The notes under the pieces were generated by a model. It ran no database searches. It saw nothing but the letters and a program-made list of their open reading frames with translations, and was not told the DNA's origin. The position numbers and the translations under genes are program-made. Shown here in pieces: positions 1 to 8,657 of a stretch of 64,000 nucleotides of DNA (its first letter is position 1; each line of letters starts with the position of its first letter). The stretch is from Rhizobium mongolense subsp. loessense (GTDB lineage Bacteria > Pseudomonadota > Alphaproteobacteria > Rhizobiales > Rhizobiaceae). The stretch lies in NCBI RefSeq assembly GCF_900099775.1, contig NZ_FMTM01000013.1, forward strand, positions 1 through 64,000, read 5' to 3'.

Positions 1-1
1 C

Positions 2-181
2 ACCAATGGCCGGGTTCGCAAATGGCTTTCGCGAGAGGTGGATCCCCTGTCGATCAGCGACGGCGAGCTGAGAGACATCTGCGACCGGCTCAACTCGACG
101 CCGCGGAAGTGCCTGGGCTACCGAACGCCCGCGGAAGTCTTCCGCAAGAAACTGCTCGCGCAAATGCGACGTGTCGGTTAG
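2..181 (+). CDS. IS30-family transposase, C-terminal part (cut by window start)
   Basis: The open frame enters from the left edge and ends with TAG at 179-181, giving 59 residues. The stretch DRLNSTPRKCLGYRTPAEVF is the typical C-terminal signature of IS30-family DDE transposases, just after the catalytic Glu region. The rest of the gene lies outside the window, so I cannot tell whether the copy is intact. It directly abuts the left end of a second, unrelated insertion sequence, so this is a nested or tandem IS landing zone. The family assignment is firm; activity is unknown. Confidence 0.8.
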   Translation, partial: TNGRVRKWLSREVDPLSISDGELRDICDRLNSTPRKCLGYRTPAEVFRKKLLAQMRRVG

Positions 182-221
182 CGTCACACGTGCAGGTCGC
201 AATTCGGCTTGAACTCACACC

Positions 222-261
222 GCAAAGTTAAAGTGTCCTGTTTCTGCAAAGTAAGAATGTC
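222..261 (+). repeat. Two direct repeats at the left end of the ISNCY-type element
   Basis: A 16-base unit GCAAAGTTAAAGTGTC at 222-237 recurs as GCAAAGTAAGAATGTC at 246-261 (13 of 16 identical, 24 bases apart). They lie 37 bases before the transposase start. Spaced subterminal repeats of this kind are common transposase-binding sites, so they probably mark the left end of the element. The exact outer boundary and any target duplication cannot be fixed from this copy. Confidence 0.5.
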
Positions 262-297
262 ACTCTCCCCGGGTTTTGATGACCTGGGAGATTGCGG

Positions 298-1524
298 ATG
301 GGACTGATTGCGATGAGCGAGCGTGATCTGCAGCGGATCGAGATTTTGTTGAAAGTGATCGACGGCCGCATGACGCTGGTGTCGGCGGCGCATGTGCTGG
401 ATCTGAGTACGCGCCAGGTGCGTCGTCTGCTGGAGCGGATCAGCACTGGCGGTGCGGCATCGATCCGGCACAAGGCGATCGGTCGGCCGTCGAACAACCG
501 GATCAGCGACGGTGTTCGGGATTACGCCGTGACGCTGGTGCGCGAACGGTATGCGGATTTCGGTCCGACGCTGGTGGCCGAGAAGCTTGCCGAACGCGAT
601 GGATTGCGGGTGTCGCGCGAGACGCTGCGCACATGGATGGTGGATGCTGGCCTGTGGCTATCACGCAAGCAGCGGCGGACGTTTCATCAGCCGCGCTTGC
701 GGCGTGAAGCCTATGGCGAACTGGTACAGATCGACGGGTCCGAGCATCGCTGGTTCGAGGATCGTGGTGATCCGTGCTCGCTGCTGGTGTTCGTCGACGA
801 TGCGACCGGCAGGTTGATGCAGTTGCGCTTTGTCCGCTCGGAAAGCGCCTTCAGCTATTTCGAGGCGCTGGCGCTTTATCTGAAGCATCACGGCGCGCCT
901 GTGGCCTTCTATTCCGACAAGCATTCGGTGTTTCGGGTGGCGAAGAAGGACGCCAAGGGTGGCCAGGGCATGACCCAGTTCGGGCGTGCGCTTTCAGAGT
1001 TAAACATCGAGATTCTTTGTGCAAATTCGAGTCAGGCCAAAGGTCGCGTCGAGCGGATGAACCGGACGCTGCAGGATCGGCTGGTCAAGGAATTACGGCT
1101 GGCGGGCATCTGCGACATGGAGACTGGCAATGCGTTTTTGCCTGGTTTCATGGAGTACTATAACCAACGCTTCGCAATCGTCCCTGCCCGGTCCGAAGAC
1201 CTGCACCGGCCGATGAATCTGGCACCGGAGCGGCTACAGGAGATCCTGTGCAAGCGTGAGCAGCGTTATGTCGGAGCGCAGCTGACGTTCTCGTTCGAGC
1301 GCCAGCGGATCATGCTGGAAGAGACCGAGGTGACGCGCGGCCTGGCGGGTCGCTATGTCGAGACCTATGCCTATGCCGATGGTCGATTGGATGTGCGCTG
1401 GAAGGGGCATTCCCTGCCCTACACGACATTCGACAAGGACCAGCGGGTGACACATGCGGCGATCACCGGGCAGGCTGATGAGCGGATCATCGCTCATCGC
1501 GTCGACGCGTTTTGTTGGTCGTGA
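298..1524 (+). CDS. ISNCY-type DDE transposase, C-terminus probably truncated
   Basis: This 408-residue integrase-core transposase catalyses excision and insertion of its own element. The N-terminal third is a helix-turn-helix region (LSTRQVRRLLERI). The catalytic core has Asp in LVQIDGSEHRW, Asp in FYSDKHSVFR and Glu in KGRVERMNRTLQDRL, which makes a complete DDE triad. The start is ATG 298 with GGGAG seven to eight bases upstream; a TTG at 292 and an ATG at 313 are alternatives. The last residues (VDAFCWS, then TGA) do not look like a natural C-terminus. Only one base separates the stop from the convergent toxin gene, so there is no room for a right terminal repeat. I infer that the right end was lost and the protein is probably inactive. 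Confidence 0.8.
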   Translation: MGLIAMSERDLQRIEILLKVIDGRMTLVSAAHVLDLSTRQVRRLLERISTGGAASIRHKAIGRPSNNRISDGVRDYAVTLVRERYADFGPTLVAEKLAERDGLRVSRETLRTWMVDAGLWLSRKQRRTFHQPRLRREAYGELVQIDGSEHRWFEDRGDPCSLLVFVDDATGRLMQLRFVRSESAFSYFEALALYLKHHGAPVAFYSDKHSVFRVAKKDAKGGQGMTQFGRALSELNIEILCANSSQAKGRVERMNRTLQDRLVKELRLAGICDMETGNAFLPGFMEYYNQRFAIVPARSEDLHRPMNLAPERLQEILCKREQRYVGAQLTFSFERQRIMLEETEVTRGLAGRYVETYAYADGRLDVRWKGHSLPYTTFDKDQRVTHAAITGQADERIIAHRVDAFCWS

Positions 1525-1809
1525 CTAGAGAACCTGCGGCCATTGCTGGTGGGCGTGCATGACGGTGAGGATCTCGACGTCTCGACTTATGCGGTAGGGA
1601 ATGATGTAGGGAATGTCGGCCAGCACGAGCTCGCGCGTGCTCTTGATACGACCAGGCCGCCCACTGGTAGGGTACTCCGTTAACGCATCCACGGCAGTGA
1701 CAATCCGCGCCACGACGCGAGCCGCCGGATCCGGATCGTCTTTCTCGATATACGCGCCGATCTCATCAAGTCGCCGCAACGCCCGCAGCGTCCAACGAAT
1801 ACGCTTCAT
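1525..1809 (-). CDS. parE: RelE/ParE-family toxin
   Basis: The 94-residue protein has the compact RelE/ParE fold signature: an N-terminal helix with ALRRLDEIGAYI, then SGRPGRIKSTREL, then the C-terminal strand PYIIPYRISRDVEILTVMHA ending in QQWP. In type II toxin-antitoxin modules such proteins poison DNA gyrase or cleave mRNA; the ParE-like C-terminus favours gyrase, but this is inference. Its ATG overlaps the antitoxin stop in an ATGA junction, as expected for translationally coupled antitoxin-toxin pairs. Its stop abuts the truncated IS on the other strand, so the IS decay may have reached this point without breaking the toxin. Confidence 0.85.
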   Translation of the reverse strand: MKRIRWTLRALRRLDEIGAYIEKDDPDPAARVVARIVTAVDALTEYPTSGRPGRIKSTRELVLADIPYIIPYRISRDVEILTVMHAHQQWPQVL

Positions 1810-2054
1810 GATTGGCGGGCAAATTTGACGTACTTCCTGACGACTTTCGCCACATCTTCATCGCTGGCGAACTCACCCCGGTCGGCATCGGTCAACCCGG
1901 CTTCAATCTCGGCAAGCTGCCATTCCTGCTGCTCAACGAAAGCTTCGATGGCCTCTGCAGCCATATAAGAGCGGGACCGATCCAGCTTCTCAGCGAGCTG
2001 ATCCAGCTTGCTCGCGGTTTCATCTTTTACACGCACGGTAAACGCAGCGGTCAT
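1806..2054 (-). CDS. parD: ParD/CopG-like ribbon-helix-helix antitoxin
   Basis: The 82-residue antitoxin neutralises the downstream ParE-like toxin and probably represses its own promoter. The N-terminus FTVRVKDETASKLDQLAEKLDRSRSYMAAEAIEAFVE is a typical ribbon-helix-helix DNA-binding segment (strand, then two helices); the acidic C-terminal half would wrap the toxin. The frame extends 19 codons further upstream, but ATG 2054 has AAGGAAGG about nine bases before it and starts right at the RHH strand, so it is preferred. It overlaps the toxin by four bases. Confidence 0.85.
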   Translation of the reverse strand: MTAAFTVRVKDETASKLDQLAEKLDRSRSYMAAEAIEAFVEQQEWQLAEIEAGLTDADRGEFASDEDVAKVVRKYVKFARQS

Positions 2055-2183
2055 GGGATCTAACCTTCCTTGGTTCACTTTGATTATCGATGAACCGCAC
2101 TGGTGCGTCAAGGTTCAAAACACTTCTTCAAAGCATCCGCTACGCGACTGATCCGGTTTTTCTGTGCTTAGAAACGTGCTGGT

Positions 2184-2209
2184 GGGGCCTGTAGCTCAAT
2201 GGTTAGAGC
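2184..2209 (+). other. tRNA-like 5' fragment (acceptor strand plus D-arm)
   Basis: The 26 bases read GGGGCCT, then GTAGCTCAATGGTTAGAGC: a tRNA acceptor 5' strand followed by a complete D-stem and D-loop. The anticodon arm, variable loop, T-arm and 3' acceptor do not follow, so this is not a functional tRNA. Fragments like this are often left by integration or excision at tRNA genes. It lies beside tiny ORFs on the opposite strand that may be element debris. Confidence 0.5.
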
Positions 2210-2316
2210 CGTCGGTCGCTTTCATTGAGCACCTTGTTCATGCTGTAGAGGTCGTCGGCTGTGAATCCTGGCCAGAGGAAGTGCACAGCGGCCCAATGCA
2301 CGAACTTGCGGTTCAT
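2203..2316 (-). CDS. Tiny ORF, 37 residues, possible element remnant
   Basis: The ORF begins MNRKFVHWAAVHFLWPGF and ends in ESDRRL at a TAA inside the tRNA-like fragment. It has a credible protein-like composition (aromatic-rich, then TADDLYSMNKVLN) but no recognisable family and no clear ribosome binding site. It may be a short phage-type protein or a decayed gene end. It follows another tiny ORF on the same strand with 20 bases between. Confidence 0.3.
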   Translation of the reverse strand: MNRKFVHWAAVHFLWPGFTADDLYSMNKVLNESDRRL

Positions 2317-2336
2317 GGCGCCGGTCGCCGTCAAAC

Positions 2337-2444
2337 CTATGCCACCTCTTCGTCAGCATAGGCCACCGAAAGAAGCATGCCGCGAAGAAGTGGTGACAGC
2401 GCGGCGACATCGACGTCACCTTGCAGGTTGATTTCCGGAAGCAT
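2337..2444 (-). CDS. Tiny ORF, 35 residues, possible element remnant
   Basis: The ORF starts MLPEINLQGDVDVAALSPLL and ends AYADEEVA before TAG. The composition is acidic and helical, like small structural or regulatory phage proteins, but I do not recognise it. It lies directly upstream of the other tiny ORF, in the same direction. No strong Shine-Dalgarno sequence is visible. Confidence 0.3.
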   Translation of the reverse strand: MLPEINLQGDVDVAALSPLLRGMLLSVAYADEEVA

Positions 2445-2768
2445 CGTGCGGCTTTGTTCCTACCCCGCCCCATTCAGGTGGAAGTGAGTATCAACCGGCG
2501 ACGGAACAATTGCTACTGAGAAAGCTAAAGCCGAAGGGGTGCCTCTCACCCGCCCCCGCTCCGCCCTTTCAACCCGGCCCAGCCGGTCGGATCGGGGGCT
2601 GACCGGCAGAGCGAGCCGCGTGCCAGTGTCGCGTTTCTAACTGGCTGGCGAACTCGCAGCCCTATTCAGCCTTGACATGGGTGTAGCCAAAAAAAAGATA
2701 GTGTGCTCAGTTCGCCAAACTTGTTAGTTGATAGCGCCCAAGCTCGGCCAGATTCGCATGCGAATGTC
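2445..2768. other. Intergenic stretch with no recognised gene
   Basis: This is GC-rich non-coding sequence with a short A-run near 2690. No convincing ORF, hairpin terminator or operator was found. Confidence 0.5.
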
Positions 2769-4625
2769 CTACGGACTACTCGGAAGACCGGCGCGCGCAA
2801 GGTCTGCGGCGGCTTGATCGAGAATGGAAGTATCTCGGAAGTTCCAGGTCTGCCGCCACGACTGGATCGTCGCCCCCGGAGCTAACTTGAGCATCTTCTC
2901 GACGGCAGCTCGAGCGTCCGCTTGGCGCCCGAGACGCATGTACGCGATGGCTAGTTGCAATGGAGCGTCAGCGAATTCCGTGGTCTTCAGCGCCTCAACT
3001 GCGTCTTCGTTCTTACCAAGCACGATAAAGATGAAACCTCGCACGTAATTAACGAACCACGACAATCCCGGATCCCGCGCGGCGGCAGCGGCAGTCAACT
3101 CCAATGCCTTTTCCGGCTGACCGGCCTGTAAAAAAATGCTTCCTCCATCCGTGAGCGTGAAGGCGTTATACGGTGCCGCCGCGATGGCCCTGTTCATTGC
3201 CACAACGGCCCCGTCATGATCCCGCTTCAGCGTCAGGAGCCAAGCGTTGAGCCAGTTTGCCAGTCTCGTTACCTGCGGGCTTAGGTTCTTGTTTGCGAGG
3301 ACTTTGTTCACTAACCGCTCCGCCTCCTGAAGATCTTCCTGCGGGTTAGCACTGTGGAGCAACGCAACTTTTAACCAGTGAGACCAACCCAGCTCCACGG
3401 TCAGCAAGGGGGAGCCTGGGAACGCCTGCAGCCCCTGGCGTGAAATTTCACCTGATCGCTCGAGACCTTCCTTCGTGTAAAGGTTCAACTGGCTTTCGGC
3501 GCGCAGGTAGTAGTCGTATTCCGCGAGGTTGGTGCTGTCCTTACCCCAAGCCTGACTGTAATCCGCTTTGCGAATGGCTCCGAATTCACCCGTCATCGCC
3601 CCCACGATCTTGCCGGTCAACTCATCCTGGAGCGCCCACGGGTCGGTTCCGGACTTGTCGAACCGGTCTGCCCAGACATGGTCCCCAGTCTTGGCGTTGA
3701 CGAGTTGCGCAACAATGCGCACCCTATCGCCTTCCTTGCGCACACTGCCCTCGACGACATAGCCAACGCCCAACTCCTTGCCGATCTGGCGGATGTCGCC
3801 TTCCTTGTCCTCATATGCAAACGACGACGTTCGCGAGACCACGGCAATGTCAGAAAAGCGCGAGAGGATGGCGATGACGTCGTTCGCCACTCCTTCACCC
3901 AAGTAAGCTAGGCTCTTGTCGGCACTCAGATCCTTGAAGGGAAGCACAGCGACAGATGGGATCGTACTGGAAACTGGAGGAGAGCTCACTGTCCGCGGAT
4001 AGTACAGCGCCATCCAGGCGGCCAGCACGACCACGATGGCTGCCGGGACTCCAAGTGCCCACCACAATCGGCTGATCCCGCGCTTGTGCAGAATGCGTCG
4101 GCGGGACGGGGCGTCGATGCGGACGTGGTAGACGTCGATAGGTTCCTCGATGTTCTTAACCTTCTGTCGCCCTGCGGAGTCGAAACGAAACGCGAGTTTT
4201 TTCTCAACCTCCTTCGCCACCTTACCTGAAATACAGATTCCGCCTGGAAGCGCGAGTTGCTCCAGTCTGGCCGCGACGTTCACGCCTTCGCCATACCGGT
4301 CGTCGCCATCCACGATCACTTCGCCGATGTTAATGCCAATGCGGACGTTGAACCTCTCCGCCTCGGCTACAGAAGCGTTGCGCTCTGCCATTCCGCGCTG
4401 GAGAGACACGGCACATTCGACAGCGTCGACCACGCTTCCGAATTCCGCGAGGAGGCCGTCACCCATGAGCTTGAAGACCCGCCCATGATGGCTCGCAATC
4501 TCGGGCTCAAAAAGCTCAGTGCGTCGCGCTCGAAGACGGTCAAAGGTGCCCGCTTCATCTCGCTCCATAAGTCTGGAGTATCCGACCACGTCGGCGGCCA
4601 GGATTGCAGACAATCTGCGCTCCAT
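2769..4625 (-). CDS. Class III adenylate/guanylate cyclase with TolB-like and TPR domains
   Basis: The 618-residue membrane protein should make cAMP (or cGMP) from NTP. Residues 1-170 are a class III cyclase domain: metal-binding Asp12 in LAADVVGYS and Asp56 in FKLMGDGLLAEF, then RIGINIGEVI and GEGVNVAARLE. A single membrane segment lies near 187-208. Next comes a TolB-N-like module (PSVAVLPFKDLSADK through EGSVRKEGDRVRI), then TPR-like helices to the C-terminus. This cyclase/TolB/TPR layout is widespread in rhizobia, often in many copies. ATG 4625 is preferred over an upstream frame extension because GGTGGGAG sits about nine bases before it. It is a single-gene unit with no obvious partner. 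Confidence 0.9.
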   Translation of the reverse strand: MERRLSAILAADVVGYSRLMERDEAGTFDRLRARRTELFEPEIASHHGRVFKLMGDGLLAEFGSVVDAVECAVSLQRGMAERNASVAEAERFNVRIGINIGEVIVDGDDRYGEGVNVAARLEQLALPGGICISGKVAKEVEKKLAFRFDSAGRQKVKNIEEPIDVYHVRIDAPSRRRILHKRGISRLWWALGVPAAIVVVLAAWMALYYPRTVSSPPVSSTIPSVAVLPFKDLSADKSLAYLGEGVANDVIAILSRFSDIAVVSRTSSFAYEDKEGDIRQIGKELGVGYVVEGSVRKEGDRVRIVAQLVNAKTGDHVWADRFDKSGTDPWALQDELTGKIVGAMTGEFGAIRKADYSQAWGKDSTNLAEYDYYLRAESQLNLYTKEGLERSGEISRQGLQAFPGSPLLTVELGWSHWLKVALLHSANPQEDLQEAERLVNKVLANKNLSPQVTRLANWLNAWLLTLKRDHDGAVVAMNRAIAAAPYNAFTLTDGGSIFLQAGQPEKALELTAAAAARDPGLSWFVNYVRGFIFIVLGKNEDAVEALKTTEFADAPLQLAIAYMRLGRQADARAAVEKMLKLAPGATIQSWRQTWNFRDTSILDQAAADLARAGLPSSP

Positions 4626-5100
4626 GACTTGGCTCCCACCATGAATTGTGCGGCAAACACTATACATGAATTCGTCCCATGTTTCACGCGAGCTACAGAG
4701 TAGTTAATGGCTGCTTCGCAGAGGACTTTATTCTTTTGAGGACTGCTATGCCGCCGTGGGATCGCGATCCGATGGTCTTTCTGGATCAACCCAGGGACGA
4801 AAAATCTTTCTGCTGGAAATTCTACGAACATTCTCAGCGGCCGACTTTGATAAACTGGCAAGTCTAAACTCACTGCCTGGAGCTCGGCCATCTCTTTCGA
4901 GTTCGTAGATGTCCGATGGCAACCACGTCACAACAAGACCAGATAGGGTATGCTACCTCCCACTCGAGAAGACGTAACACGACGATATGGCCATCCGCAT
5001 CAGGCTACGCTCGACGAATATTTGCCACCAGAGTGCAGATGCCATTCTTATGTCGGGCAAATCTGACAGTGATCGTCTTCGCCAACCTGGGGTGGTTCCT
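4626..5100. other. Intergenic region upstream of the cyclase gene
   Basis: This 475-base stretch has no ORF with believable codon use or family match on either strand. It must carry the cyclase promoter, but I could not pick a clear -35/-10 pair. No repeat or terminator stands out. Confidence 0.45.
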
Positions 5101-6381
5101 TTATCGCGTGTCGTCTTCCTCCAAGTGGCCATGTCTGATATTCCGCACGACAAGCGAAATTCCCAAGACGACGACAGGCACGGAGATTGCCGTCACAATT
5201 TCTGATCCAAACTCGATGCCAAACAAGTGTACTCCTTTGGCGACATATCCAATCAGTCCGACGACATAGTACGATATGGCAGCAACGGAGAGGCCCTCAA
5301 CGGTCTGCTGCAGGCGTAATTGCATTTTTGCCCTGCGGTCCATGGAGTTTAGCAGCGTCATGTTGATCCGCTCCAGCTCAACATCGATCCAGCTCCTTAG
5401 CAAGGATGTGGCACGAGCCAGTTTGCGCGAGAGATTTGCCTGACGCTCCTCTATGGATTGGCAGGTTCGCATCGCCGGTGCCAGGCGCCGCTCCAAGAAA
5501 GCACCAAGGCTCTCGCTCCCGGATGTCGCTGTTTCGGCAAGCGCCCGAATGCGCTCCTGGACAATTTCGTAGTAGGCCCGGCTGGCACCGAACCGGTAAA
5601 GACTCATCGCAGCATTCGCTTCGAGTTCGGCCGCCAGACGGGTAATTTCGGCAAGCAGTGGATCGGCTTCGTCGCGAGCGTGCTGCTTCATCCGCTGAGT
5701 GACCGCCGTCAGGCTAGCTTCTATCCGGCGGATCTCGGGTGACAGCGATTGTGCTAAAGGCAATGCCATCATTGCAAGTGTTCTATAGGTCTCAATGTCC
5801 AGAAGCTTCTGAACGAGCGCGCCACGCGAGCTGTCGGATAGACCGCGGTCAATAACGAGGATCTTTGTCAGGCCATCCCCATCTGGACGGAAATCCGTAA
5901 GAATGGTGGCCTCCCCGCTTCTGAGGTCACTGCGGCAAAGGCTCGTCCGATCGAAAACGGCGAGGTCCTTCTGTGTCTCTTCAGTGTCAGGTCTGATCTC
6001 CAGTCGTATTCCCGAGATGAAGGGTCCGGGTTGCGAAAATCCGTCACCGAATGGATGCACGGGGATCTCAGCCCCGAACTTTTCCGGAGCGGGGCTGTCC
6101 CAGAAATAGGTCGAGAATTCCGTGTGGCGTTCCCATCTCAGCGTTCCTTGTCCCCAGCTGATCGCATGGTGATTGGTTTCGTGAGACGGAGGCGGCGATC
6201 CGCTCGATTGGGAGAGCCGCTTTACGATATCATGATCCTGTTCGGGCCCGCTGTCCGTCAAGAAAGCAAGCTGAAAGATGACGCGAGGCACCGAAATAAG
6301 GGCGTATGGCCGAGCGTGGATTTCGCCCACCGCTCTTTCACGAAGAGCGGCCGGTCTGAAAGCAAAAACACCCCTGCTCAT
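5101..6381 (-). CDS. DUF3422 family membrane-anchored protein
   Basis: The 426-residue protein has the DUF3422 layout: an N-terminal region with REIHARP-like sequence (VGEIHARPYALI), an HTEFSTYFW motif, a long helical middle and two C-terminal membrane segments near 367-388 and 399-417, followed by a short basic then acidic tail. DUF3422 proteins are common in alpha- and betaproteobacteria and have no established function. ATG 6381 is chosen because GGGGGTCAA precedes it; a TTG 15 bases upstream is possible. It stands alone, so context gives no role. Confidence 0.85.
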   Translation of the reverse strand: MSRGVFAFRPAALRERAVGEIHARPYALISVPRVIFQLAFLTDSGPEQDHDIVKRLSQSSGSPPPSHETNHHAISWGQGTLRWERHTEFSTYFWDSPAPEKFGAEIPVHPFGDGFSQPGPFISGIRLEIRPDTEETQKDLAVFDRTSLCRSDLRSGEATILTDFRPDGDGLTKILVIDRGLSDSSRGALVQKLLDIETYRTLAMMALPLAQSLSPEIRRIEASLTAVTQRMKQHARDEADPLLAEITRLAAELEANAAMSLYRFGASRAYYEIVQERIRALAETATSGSESLGAFLERRLAPAMRTCQSIEERQANLSRKLARATSLLRSWIDVELERINMTLLNSMDRRAKMQLRLQQTVEGLSVAAISYYVVGLIGYVAKGVHLFGIEFGSEIVTAISVPVVVLGISLVVRNIRHGHLEEDDTR

Positions 6382-6736
6382 TTGACCCCCAGGCAACAGT
6401 TGAGTTTCTCACCCGTTGCCATGCCGCAAATGTCATGTAAATCAATTTGTTAAGCTAGGTCGAGTTTAATCGATTATAGGGCAGCAGTCCGCCTAAACGA
6501 CGAATGTGTAAGCCGCCTCGCGACTTGCCTCCCCCGGCCAACTTCGGCACGCAATGCGGATCATATCAGCCGACCTGCACACGAAGGCCCCAAACGATAT
6601 GCCGGAAGCGGCAGCGGGAGGGCGGCGTCTTCGGGCAGCCGACAGCCACCGTCGCGGCAGGCTCCCGCCCTCCCCTCGCCTACCCAGCTCTCAATACGCC
6701 ACCACACTATGCAGGCGTGCGGCATCTTTGGCCGTT
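6382..6736. other. Intergenic region with a long-loop inverted repeat
   Basis: Between the DUF3422 gene and the end of minE there is no supported gene. A perfect 10-base inverted repeat, GGGAGGGCGG at 6616-6625 and CCGCCCTCCC at 6665-6674, could fold about 63 bases past the minE stop, but the 39-base loop and missing U-tract make it a weak terminator candidate. Confidence 0.35.
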
Positions 6737-6997
6737 TCAAGCAGCTTGCGCAGCTGCCTTCAATGGGATCTCGACGTCGATTTCCAAAATCGACACGTGC
6801 TCATTGCGATCCATCTTTACTTGGACCTTGTCATTGTCGAGCTGTACGTGCTTGGCAATCACCGCAAGGATTTCCTCGCGCAGCAGCGATACAAGGTCTG
6901 AACCCGTCGACGAGCGTTCGTGGGCCAGAAGCACCTGCAGGCGTTCACGGGCCGCAGGAGCGGTTTTCTTCTTGCCGAAAAGACTGAAGATGTTCAT
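6737..6997 (-). CDS. minE: Cell division topological specificity factor MinE
   Basis: The 86-residue protein matches MinE: an N-terminal [11 protein letters not shown] membrane-targeting segment, the anti-MinCD helix with [13 protein letters not shown], then the dimerisation domain ([13 protein letters not shown] through [11 protein letters not shown]). MinE stimulates MinD ATPase at the membrane and confines the MinCD inhibitor to the poles so that the Z ring forms at midcell. Its ATG overlaps the minD stop by four bases, so it is the last gene of a minC-minD-minE operon. Confidence 0.97.
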   Translation of the reverse strand: MNIFSLFGKKKTAPAARERLQVLLAHERSSTGSDLVSLLREEILAVIAKHVQLDNDKVQVKMDRNEHVSILEIDVEIPLKAAAQAA

Positions 6998-7809
6998 GCG
7001 GCCCTCCGTCCGAATATCTTGCCGAAGAGACCGCGCTTTTCCCCGGGGATTGTGATCGGAACTTCCTCACCGGCAAGCCGGCGGGCGGCATCGAAATATG
7101 CCATCGCGGGTGCACAGCGGCTATCAGCGAGCGTTACAGGTGCGCCAATATTGGAGGCGCGTAGAACATCCATGCTTTCGGGAACAATGCCTAGCAGCGG
7201 AATGGAAAGGATCTCCAGGACGTCATCGACCTTGAGCATATCGCCCCGTTCGGCTCGGTTGGCATCGTAGCGGGTCAGAAGCAGATGCTTCTCCATCCGC
7301 TCGCCGCGTTCTGCCTTGGCTGTCTTGGCGTCCAATAGGCCGATGATGCGGTCCGAATCACGGACCGAAGAAACTTCGGGGTTGGTGACGACAACGGCGA
7401 TATCGGCATGGCGCATCGCAAGGGTCGCCCCACGTTCGATGCCTGCGGGGCTATCGCAGATGATCCAGTCGAAGTGGCGCTTCAGGTCGGTCATGACACG
7501 TTCGACACCCTCAGGCGTCAAATTGTCCTTGTCGCGTGTTTGCGATGCCGGGAGCAGAAACAGCGTCTCGAGTCGCTTGTCGCGTATTAGCGCCTGGGGG
7601 AGCTTGGCATCGCCTTGTATGACGTTGATCAGGTCGTAGACGACCCTTCGCTCCGCACCCATCACGAGATCGAGATTGCGCAGCCCGACGTCAAAATCGA
7701 CGACGACCACTTTTTCGTTCCTCTGCGCCAGAGCCGCTCCAAGCGCGGCGGTAGAAGTTGTCTTGCCAACTCCGCCTTTGCCTGAAGTGACGACGATGAC
7801 TTTCCCCAT
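6994..7809 (-). CDS. minD: Septum site-determining ATPase MinD
   Basis: The 271-residue ParA/MinD-type ATPase binds the membrane when ATP-loaded, recruits MinC and is released by MinE. It has the deviant Walker A motif GKGGVGKTT near residues 10-18, a switch region with DSPAGIERG, and the C-terminal amphipathic helix [10 protein letters not shown] that inserts into the membrane. Size and order are standard. It starts 32 bases after minC with AGGAGAG just before the ATG, and overlaps minE by four bases. Confidence 0.98.
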   Translation of the reverse strand: MGKVIVVTSGKGGVGKTTSTAALGAALAQRNEKVVVVDFDVGLRNLDLVMGAERRVVYDLINVIQGDAKLPQALIRDKRLETLFLLPASQTRDKDNLTPEGVERVMTDLKRHFDWIICDSPAGIERGATLAMRHADIAVVVTNPEVSSVRDSDRIIGLLDAKTAKAERGERMEKHLLLTRYDANRAERGDMLKVDDVLEILSIPLLGIVPESMDVLRASNIGAPVTLADSRCAPAMAYFDAARRLAGEEVPITIPGEKRGLFGKIFGRRAA

Positions 7810-7841
7810 CTTGCTCTCCTGTGTCCTAGCCGGCTTTCGGC

Positions 7842-8564
7842 TCAGATAAGTTTCTCTGCCATGATCGTGTCGTCTTCCAGCCAGAGCTGGACAGCTTGTC
7901 CTCGAAGGTTCGAGGCCATGTCTTCGGCGGTCTTGTAGACGCCATCAATCGCGACTAGCTCTGCCTCGAGCTTTCGGCAGAAGATCCGCGCGGACGCATT
8001 GCCGACCGACCCCGCCATGGCCCGGCCCCGCAAAGTGCCATAAACATGGACCGAACCGCCGGCGATGATCTCCGAACCGGAGGCAACAGAACCGACGATG
8101 GTGACATCGCCTTCCGGGAAAATCACTGACTGACCTGAACGCACGGGCTGCCGAATCACAATGGACTGGAGTGCCGGACGCGCTTCGCTTGCCGGCTGCT
8201 TGCTTTGCAGATCGATGATTGGCTCCGCTTTCGGAAGCTCAAAGTCGGAAACCGGCCGTCCGCCCTTCAGTGCAGGCGGCATGCCGGGCCCAAGGATTGA
8301 CGGCCGCCCGCCCTCGATTCCCATGACGCTCACATTGCGTTGCGTCAATTCCGCAATAAGATCCTTCAGCTGCGATCGGTCGATCTGCAGGTCCGTGACA
8401 TCAAGCACGATGGGCCGGCCCAAAAAGAATCCGGCTGAGCGGGCTGCGAGATCATCCAGCCTCGCCAGCCAATCATCGAGCGGGAGATCTGGAGAAAGCA
8501 TGACCGCGAGGAAAGAGCGGCCCTTGATGCGGATAGAGCGAGCGTCAGTTAGCACTTTGGTCAT
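7842..8564 (-). CDS. minC: Septum site-determining protein MinC
   Basis: The 240-residue FtsZ-assembly inhibitor is recruited to the poles by MinD. An N-terminal FtsZ-interacting domain (residues about 1-105) is joined by a Pro/Gln-rich linker to a C-terminal beta-helix domain: VRSGQSVIFPEGDVTIVGSV, then GGSVHVYGTLRGRAMAG, which is the signature MinC_C repeat. It is the first gene of the min operon. Two CtrA-type boxes lie 6-57 bases before its ATG, suggesting cell-cycle control. Confidence 0.97.
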   Translation of the reverse strand: MTKVLTDARSIRIKGRSFLAVMLSPDLPLDDWLARLDDLAARSAGFFLGRPIVLDVTDLQIDRSQLKDLIAELTQRNVSVMGIEGGRPSILGPGMPPALKGGRPVSDFELPKAEPIIDLQSKQPASEARPALQSIVIRQPVRSGQSVIFPEGDVTIVGSVASGSEIIAGGSVHVYGTLRGRAMAGSVGNASARIFCRKLEAELVAIDGVYKTAEDMASNLRGQAVQLWLEDDTIMAEKLI

Positions 8565-8569
8565 CTATG

Positions 8570-8621
8570 TTAAGAAATCGTTGACCATGTCTACCGCGGC
8601 CATGGTTAACAAAAAGTTAAC
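8570..8621 (-). promoter_or_regulatory. CtrA-type boxes upstream of minC
   Basis: Positions 8606-8621 read TTAA, seven bases, TTAAC, an exact match to the CtrA consensus TTAA-N7-TTAAC. A second near-match (TTAA-N7-TTGAC, one mismatch) covers 8570-8585. CtrA is the cell-cycle master regulator of alphaproteobacteria and has been linked to min genes in Sinorhizobium. Binding here is inferred from sequence only; the position suits direct control of the min promoter. Confidence 0.6.
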
Positions 8622-8657
8622 AGTATTAAGAAAGGTTTGCGCAGCCGCTGGGCAATG

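Noticed and set aside
2184-2260. Complete tRNA gene
   Set aside because: Only the acceptor 5' strand and D-arm are present; no anticodon, T-arm or 3' acceptor pairing follows.
6616-6674. Inverted repeat after minE as a strong terminator
   Set aside because: The loop is 39 bases and no U-tract follows, so it is mentioned only as a weak candidate.
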